Source of the DNA: Welwitschia mirabilis | Lineage: Eukaryota > Gnetophyta > Gnetopsida > Welwitschiales | Direction of reading: 5' to 3' | Assembly (NCBI GenBank): GCA_051453625.1 | Contig: JBOZIK010000001.1 | Span: 18,518,089-18,582,088, forward strand | DNA length: 64,000 nucleotides | Shown here: in pieces, positions 59,950-64,000 of the stretch | Layout: every line of letters starts with the position of its first letter | How positions within the stretch are numbered: position 1 is the first letter of the stretch | Notes under the pieces: model-generated | What the model saw: only the letters and a program-made list of their open reading frames with translations | What the model was told of the DNA's origin: nothing | Databases searched by the model: none | Translations under genes and position numbers: made by a program

Positions 59950-61380
59950 TGTGTCTACATGCAAAAATTGAAATTCGACCCAAGTGTAACCGATCAATTT
60001 AGCATAGGAAATGACATTTAATTTATTAATTCATCATAAAATGATATCTTTTACTCTTTTTATCATCTTTTCAAAAAAATATGAGCTTTCCCCTAATATT
60101 AATAGGTTTATTGCTAGCTTCTGAAGAACATTGCTAAACTTGAAGAAATCCCACCACATAACACACTAGCACCACTGGCTAGGACTACTGGCACTATTGG
60201 CTTTCTGATGTAGACTAATTTAAAACTCATGTTGCTACATTATTTTAGGGATTTCATCATAATTAACTCATGTGATGAGTTAGAAATTGATCAAATTAAA
60301 TCTTAAACTTTGACGACGCATGGCCAAAGTATAAGATGACATGTTATAGTGACATGTGGCAGTAACGAGGATGGTCACATGGAAGATACATGACATGGCA
60401 CGTGTTGGTAGTATTATCAATAATCAAAAGACATGTCATCATCATTTTTTCATAAGAAGATAAATAATCCTTCTTTATGCCTAAATTCCAAAAATTATAA
60501 CTTCCTCCTTAAGTAACTGTCCTAATGTAATTCCCTTATGTAACTGCCCACTGACTACTCATCTAACACAATCATGATAAGATTTCCAAGCCTTCCTCAT
60601 TTATAAAAGGGCCTTCAGCCCCCATTTTAATGGATCTTTTGGTTGACTAACATAGTGGAAAGCCTTAAAGTGCTAGGATGTCATGATGTTCTAATCATCT
60701 TTTTTGGGGATGGATTATTCCAAGGTTAGTTAAGGAGTCCTTCATCTTCATCTCTCTCTCCATTGTTGTAATGTTAAGGATTGAGTTTTCATTCTTTCAT
60801 TATTAATGATCATTCACTTGATATTAGCAATCTTTAATAGATTTAGTTCTTAAATTACTTTTAGTCTTTCATTGTTAATGCACATTCAATTGGGACTAGC
60901 GATCTTTAGATGAAGCTATTCTATTATCAAGTTCTTTTGTACCAAGTAAGTTGTTTGAGGTTACTTCTAAAATATCATAGTTATTATTGTTTGAGGGATC
61001 TTTTACACCTTTGTTCATAGTTTCCATACTTATGAAGGACTAGTTGTACTGGATAACTCATTGACACTCATGTGGTGGATGAGATTATGCCTTCACACTA
61101 AGCCTTAATGATTTGATAATTTTAGTTGTATTTCAGGATACAAGAATCATTGAAAGGAGGTGGAGCATTAGGTAAATCAATTAGACATTTGGAGTACTTT
61201 GTTCCCTTATGACGTTAGCCACAGATCAAATTAAATCTCAACATCTAGTTTTTTGTTTTGTTGTGATTTTTATTGTAAGTTAGAATAGTTGTGTTTCTCT
61301 CATAAAGTTACCACATATATCATTGTGTAAAAATAATACTAGGTTCTACCTAGTTAAATCTAGTTCACTACTATAAACAA
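59950..61380 (+). repeat. 3' LTR of element E
   Basis: Begins TGTGTCTACATGC and ends CTATAAACAA; 1,431 bases. TATA box at 60,602-60,609 (TATAAAAG followed by GGCC). Intact copy of the LTR and the best one for comparison with 1,452-2,689, 11,007 and 54,085. Confidence 0.88.
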
Positions 61381-61385
61381 ATAAT

Positions 61386-61439
61386 AATCATGAAATGAAG
61401 TACATGATGTGTCTGCATTAAATAACATTTACATCAACC
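61386..61439 (-). repeat. Shared copia LTR, short distal part
   Basis: The remaining 54 bases of the LTR split by element E. They align with 42,057-42,110 and end at the ATCAAC boundary before the purine tract of copia element 2. Confidence 0.85.
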
Positions 61440-62284
61440 ATCCCACATTTGGGACAATGTGGAGATTAGATACTAGGGATAAAAGTATCATGTTTGATTT
61501 AGATGAAGTGGTTCATTTTATANNNNNNNNNNNNNNNNNNNNNNNNNNNNNNNNNNNNNNNNNNNNNNNNNNNNNNNNNNNNNNNNNNNNNNNNNNNNNN
61601 NNNNNNNNNNNNNNNNNNNNNNNNNNNNNNNNNNNNNNNNNNNNNNNNNNNNNNNNNNNNNNNNNNNNNNNNNNNNNNNNNNNNNNNNNNNNNNNNNNNN
61701 NNNNNNNNNNNNNNNNNNNNNNNNNNNNNNNNNNNNNNNNNNNNNNNNNNNNNNNNNNNNNNNNNNNNNNNNNNNNNNNNNNNNNNNNNNNNNNNNNNNN
61801 NNNNNNNNNNNNNNNNNNNNNNNNNNNNNNNNNNNNNNNNNNNNNNNNNNNNNNNNNNNNNNNNNNNNNNNNNNNNNNNNNNNNNNNNNNNNNNNNNNNN
61901 NNNNNNNNNNNNNNNNNNNNNNNNNNNNNNNNNNNNNNNNNNNNNNNNNNNNNNNNNNNNNNNNNNNNNNNNNNNNNNNNNNNNNNNNNNNNNNNNNNNN
62001 NNNNNNNNNNNNNNNNNNNNNNNNNNNNNNNNNNNNNNNNNNNNNNNNNNNNNNNNNNNNNNNNNNNNNNNNNNNNNNNNNNNNNNNNNNNNNNTAGATT
62101 CTTTGTCAACATATGAGCATGATTGCTCCCTCCTTCACCTTTTCTTTTGTGAAGTAATACTTGGTTTTAATATGTTTACTTTTATTGTAAAGAGTGTGCT
62201 CTTAAGAGAGTATTATGATTGGCATATTATCGGCAAACATGTCAACTGGTGTTTTTACGTTTATTTACTATTATTTGAATAATT
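61440..62284 (-). mobile_element. 3' end of copia element 2, with a 572-N gap
   Basis: Collinear with 42,111-42,430. The gap (61,523-62,094) sits where the other copy has only about five bases between TTTTATA and TAGATTCTTTG, so the gap is either an insertion absent from copy 1 or a scaffolding artefact. Frames reported through it are meaningless. Confidence 0.8.
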
Positions 62285-62600
62285 TTAAATCCATAAAATA
62301 TGTTGGAGAGGGTAATCCATAAAGATGTCTTCAGCTTCAGTAGAGGAAAGAAACACACATATTTGTTTTATTGACTTCCAATAGATTAGATTCCTTTCAT
62401 GAAATATAATGAAGCTAGAAGTAAATTTTCTATCTTCAGTGGATCCAATCCAATTAGCATCATAAGAACAATGAATATCTCCATCTCCTTTTTTAAATTT
62501 TAGTCCAAGTATAAGCGTGCAAAGCACATACCTTATGAGATGTTTCAAAGTAGTAAGATGGCTTTGTCCTGGTTCAACCATATATCTAGATATAAATCAT
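62285..62600 (-). pseudogene. Copia element 2: RNase H relic
   Basis: One 98-codon open frame (62,581-62,285) begins MVEPGQSHLTTLKHLIRYVL and includes IHCSYDANWIGSTEDRKFTS, YWKSIKQICVFLSSTEAED and ILWI. This is the copia RNase H: M--P---HW-A-KRILRYL-GT, YSDADWAG---DRKSTSGY, SW-SKKQ--VALSSTEAEY. The first acid of SDADW is kept as YDANW; the Tyr after STEAE is Asp. It is the best-preserved copia frame in the window. Confidence 0.92.
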
Positions 62601-63460
62601 ATTGCAAATTCAATATCAGGTCTTATACGATACAAAAATTTCAAAGAGTCTATTATGGACCTATAAAGAGAAGCATCCATCCTCCTTGAAGTGTCTTTCC
62701 TTTTAATTCTGAGATTTTAAGGTAGTGGTGTGGTGGTTGGTTTGCTTTAAGTAGCCTATATTTTTTCTTTATGGCTTGTGCAAATTTTAATTAAAGTACA
62801 ATCATGAATTATTTATCTTGATCAACTTGAATGCCCAAAAAATATTTAAGAATGTTAAAATCTTTCATTTTAAATTCATTTTTCATCTTTCAATCATTTT
62901 CTTAAGTGATATCATAATGAAATGATCATTTGAGTGTTTAAAATATAAAGTTGGCTCTAAAATACATGTTTTGTAGCTTTTTCTAGTTAAGTAATCATTG
63001 ATTCTTCTAAATTAGGTTCCTAAAGCTTGCTTTAGACCATAGAGAGCTTTCTCAGATTTCCAAACTTTGTTTTCTTGACCTTAGAAAACATTTAGACTAG
63101 AAAATATTTACTCCTCCTTTTAAGTTTCTATTTAAAAATGCATTATTTACATCTATTTGATGTAAAAATATCTTTCATGAATAGCTAAAGAAATCATGAG
63201 TTTTATAGTTTCAAACTTAGCAACTACTGTAAAAATCTCTTCATAGTTAATGTGCTTATTTTGCTTGTATCCTATAGCAATCACCCTTGCTTTGTAACCT
63301 ATGATAATGTATTTTTTATTAATTTTTTTTGAAAGTCCATTTGGGGTTACTGATTTTCATTTCTTGGCCTATTCACAAGTTTTCATACGTTATTTTTATG
63401 TATTGCATTCATGTCCTTCTCCATTGCTTCTCTCCAAATCAGAGATTAAAGTTCTTCATC
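62601..63460 (-). pseudogene. Copia element 2: RT relic lacking the active-site block
   Basis: Minus-strand RT: GYKARVIAIGYKQNKHINYE, then IFTVVAKFETIKLMISLAIH (63,200-63,310), HQIDVNNAFLNRNLK in a shifted frame near 63,150 (one T lost relative to copy 1). Downstream, copy 1 has ILIYINDM followed by about 35 bases, but here the corresponding stretch near 62,905 is missing, so the YxDD motif has been deleted. Integrase lies upstream at 63,664. Dead. Confidence 0.88.
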
Positions 63461-63663
63461 AACTGATCTTGGTTCAGTAATCAAGGTTGAATATGCTACA
63501 TGAGATGTTTCCATGCTCCCTAAAAATTTGTATCTAAAATTTTAAAAACTGGATTTTCTTTGGTAATTCTTAATGGCATAGATGACTAAGAAGTGATGAA
63601 TGGATCACACAAATTATCGTTTTCATAAGACAAGTGTGCTAAACCAAATTTTGATTCATCAAA
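63461..63663 (-). mobile_element. Copia integrase-RT linker
   Basis: Continues from integrase as FDESKFGLAHLSYENDNLCD, then stops. Non-conserved linker between integrase and RT in copia polyproteins. Confidence 0.6.
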
Positions 63664-63990
63664 CTATACATATCTAGATATGAAATATTTTCCAGTAATG
63701 GGTTCAAAAGATCTAAACCCATAAGATATTTCGTCATAACCAACAAAAATGCACTTCCTACTTCTAGCATCTAGTTTAGATGTCAATTGATTGGGCATGT
63801 GTACCCAACAAATACAACCAAAAATTTTCAAATGAAACAAATTTGGGACTTTCTTGAAAATTAATGCATATGGAGTCTTATTTTGGTTTGATGAAGTGAT
63901 CACCGAGTTGAGAGAATATGTATCTATAGTGATAGCCTTACTCCAATAAGAATTGGACAATGTACTTTGTGTTAATAAGTAATGTATCAT
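63664..63990 (-). pseudogene. Copia element 2: integrase C-terminal part, running to the window edge
   Basis: Open for 108 codons: MIHYLLTQSTLSNSYWSKAI, TYSLNSVITSSNQNKTPYAL, FHLKIFGCICWVHMPNQLTS, KLDARSRKCIFVGYDEISYG, KYFISRYV. Family pattern: ML----LP--FW-EA, Y-LNR----------TP-E, HLR-FGC--Y-H-P----KLD-KS-K-IF-GY, SRDV-FDE. The catalytic core lies upstream, beyond the window. The element therefore continues to the right. Confidence 0.93.
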
Positions 63991-64000
63991 CTCTTGTATT

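Larger units (their letters stand above)
54085..61380 (+). mobile_element. Non-autonomous Athila-like element E, both LTRs and 5-bp target duplication
   Basis: Complete structure: 5' LTR (54,085 to about 55,560), tRNA-Asp-type primer site (55,567-55,584), internal 4.4 kb, polypurine tract, 3' LTR (59,950-61,380), with ATAAT at 54,080-54,084 and 61,381-61,385. The leader and the 3' region match element A at 11-18 kb, but between them no gag, protease, RT or integrase motif could be read; instead there are acidic ORF relics at 56.7-57.7 kb. This is the layout of a large non-autonomous derivative, dependent on proteins of a relative. A 708-N gap (58,815-59,522) lies in the 3' region and could hide more sequence. 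Confidence 0.88.

Noticed and set aside
1-64000. A previously undescribed defence, biosynthetic or regulatory system
   Set aside because: All confidently read genes are retrotransposon proteins; unknown stretches are decayed and show no operon-like or co-oriented gene set.

Overview
This window is nuclear DNA of a seed plant, most likely a flowering plant; the species cannot be named from the sequence. It is very AT-rich and visibly poor in CpG. No intact host gene, tRNA, rRNA, CRISPR array or bacterial operon could be supported. Nearly everything recognisable is decayed retrotransposon: Athila-like Ty3/gypsy elements, Ty1/copia elements and one L1-type LINE, nested in each other and full of stops and frameshifts. 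There are 14 runs of N.

Layout. 1-2.7 kb: start of a minus-strand Athila-like element (primer-binding site and 5' LTR) running off the left edge. 3.4-9.6 kb: 3' part and LTR of a second such element, split by about 3.2 kb of unassigned DNA. 9.6-25.7 kb: a compound Athila-like locus: two more LTRs head to tail, a dead gag-protease-RT-RNaseH-integrase series (12.7-17.6 kb), a gap beside a (GT)38 microsatellite, 3.9 kb of unassigned DNA, then a second copy of the integrase C-terminus, 3' region and LTR. 27.3-29.1 and 40.1-40.6 kb: gag (CCHC knuckle) and protease relics of another gypsy-type element. 32,970-40,112: a complete-length LINE with ORF1, endonuclease, reverse transcriptase, zinc-finger tail, an extra GC-rich 3' coding module, an A-tail and a 15-bp target-site duplication.

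41-64 kb: a minus-strand copia array in the order LTR - internal - LTR - internal. The middle LTR carries an initiator-Met tRNA primer site and is split by a 7.3-kb Athila-like element (54,085-61,380) that has both LTRs, primer site and a 5-bp duplication (ATAAT) but no detectable gag-pol: a non-autonomous derivative. The interior of the left copia (about 43.7-52.9 kb) is filled by foreign DNA that includes a TATA-preceded, repeat-containing, unrecognised pseudogene on the minus strand (50,019-47,782).

How the parts relate: the Athila-like elements share LTR ends, a TATA box followed by AAGGG, a tRNA-Asp-type primer site and a long 3' region, so coding-deficient copies could once have been moved by the proteins of a copy like the one at 11-18 kb. 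Nothing here looks active now. The best leads for novelty are the extra 3' module of the LINE, the repeat-bearing pseudogene at 48-50 kb, the pol-less element at 54-61 kb and the dyad-repeat block in the copia LTRs. I found no convincing new defence or regulatory system.
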